Below are positions 63,646 through 64,000 of a stretch of 64,000 nucleotides of DNA, one piece after another. The number at the start of each line of letters is the position of its first letter. Position 1 is the stretch's first letter. The notes below the pieces were generated by a model that was given only the letters and a program-made list of their open reading frames with translations, did no database searches and was not told the DNA's origin. The DNA lies in the NCBI GenBank assembly GCA_018857735.1, contig JABMCL010000767.1:388501-452500 (forward strand), in the 5' to 3' direction. This DNA comes from Alviniconcha marisindica (lineage: Eukaryota > Mollusca > Gastropoda > Provannidae). Made by a program: the position numbers and the translations under genes.

Positions 63646-64000
63646 AGCGATAATCAGAAGCAGAGAATCGCTCGGATGATGAACGGGTTGTGTGTGTTGT
63701 GGGGGGTGGGGGGGTGGGGTGCACAGGCAGGAAGTGGGTGGAGAGAGAGTGCAGGGACTGAGTACCTCTGCCGGACTGAACTCGCCCCCCCCCCCCTTCA
63801 GTCACCACCACCCGCCTGTCATCCTCACTGTGGCGGATCAGGTCAGTGTCTGACCGGGTCAGCTGCTTGTCAAGGTCAGGGCTGAGGGCAGCGAGGCGGG
63901 CAGTCGTGTAATCCCTCTCTGTGCTGTGACCTGTCTGTCAGCCTGTCGGGGCCTTGAAGACCTCTGTCTTACTCCTACTAGGTTGACTGGGCGTTAGGGA
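63646..64000. other. Window end, no gene recognised
   Basis: G- and C-rich runs near 63698-63718 and 63786-63797. The last bases (GGTTGACTGGGCGTTAGGGA) resemble the interspersed motif at about 32654. Confidence 0.4.

Overview
This is animal nuclear DNA, most likely from a marine mollusc and probably a gastropod. The signs are split genes with GT-AG introns, very long CA/GT, GA and poly-G runs, tRNA-derived SINEs, (ATT)n-tailed retroposon ends, and tandem arrays covering well over half of the window. The taxon is inferred from style, not from a database match. Nothing prokaryotic is present.

Two complete protein genes can be assembled exon by exon, with every splice phase agreeing. They lie head to head about 1.4 kb apart. 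On the minus strand (14765 to 6306) is a five-exon glyoxylate/hydroxypyruvate reductase (GRHPR family, 325 aa), with its NAD-binding glycine motif and catalytic Arg, Glu and His visible. On the plus strand (16144 to 44618) is a twelve-exon WD40-repeat protein of about 588 aa. It has a basic, coiled-coil-like N-terminus and an Asp/Glu-rich C-terminal tail; I do not recognise the family by name.

Layout. 1-6300: arrays, retroposon tails and unassigned DNA downstream of GRHPR. 6306-14765: GRHPR; introns 3 and 4 consist almost entirely of tandem arrays. 14766-16143: shared promoter region with a diverged inverted-repeat element. 16144-44618: WD40 gene; most of its larger introns carry arrays, including a CA block (20.8-21.7 kb), a G-tract array (34-34.9 kb), a SINE-derived array (36.5-37.3 kb) and a strand-asymmetric pyrimidine block (40.6-43.7 kb). 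44.6-52.4 kb: downstream arrays split by a 4.8 kb DNA transposon (46499-51327; 20-bp perfect terminal repeats, TACT target duplication) that carries a decayed transposase. 52.8-56.4 kb: two more arrays. 56.5-58.3 kb: non-repetitive sequence with ETS-type motifs, a candidate promoter of a gene whose exons I cannot find. 58.3-64 kb: SINEs, an inverted-repeat element and three arrays.

Main observation: at many exon-intron boundaries of both genes, the neighbouring intronic tandem array is built from copies of that same splice junction. The copies include the last or first roughly 10-30 exonic bases and the GT or AG, all in sense orientation. This is clear at nine junctions, plausible at several more and absent at others. 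It suggests that splice junctions seed tandem duplication here and leave the introns full of decoy splice sites. I do not know of a description of this; a genome-wide junction-versus-intron self-comparison would decide it.
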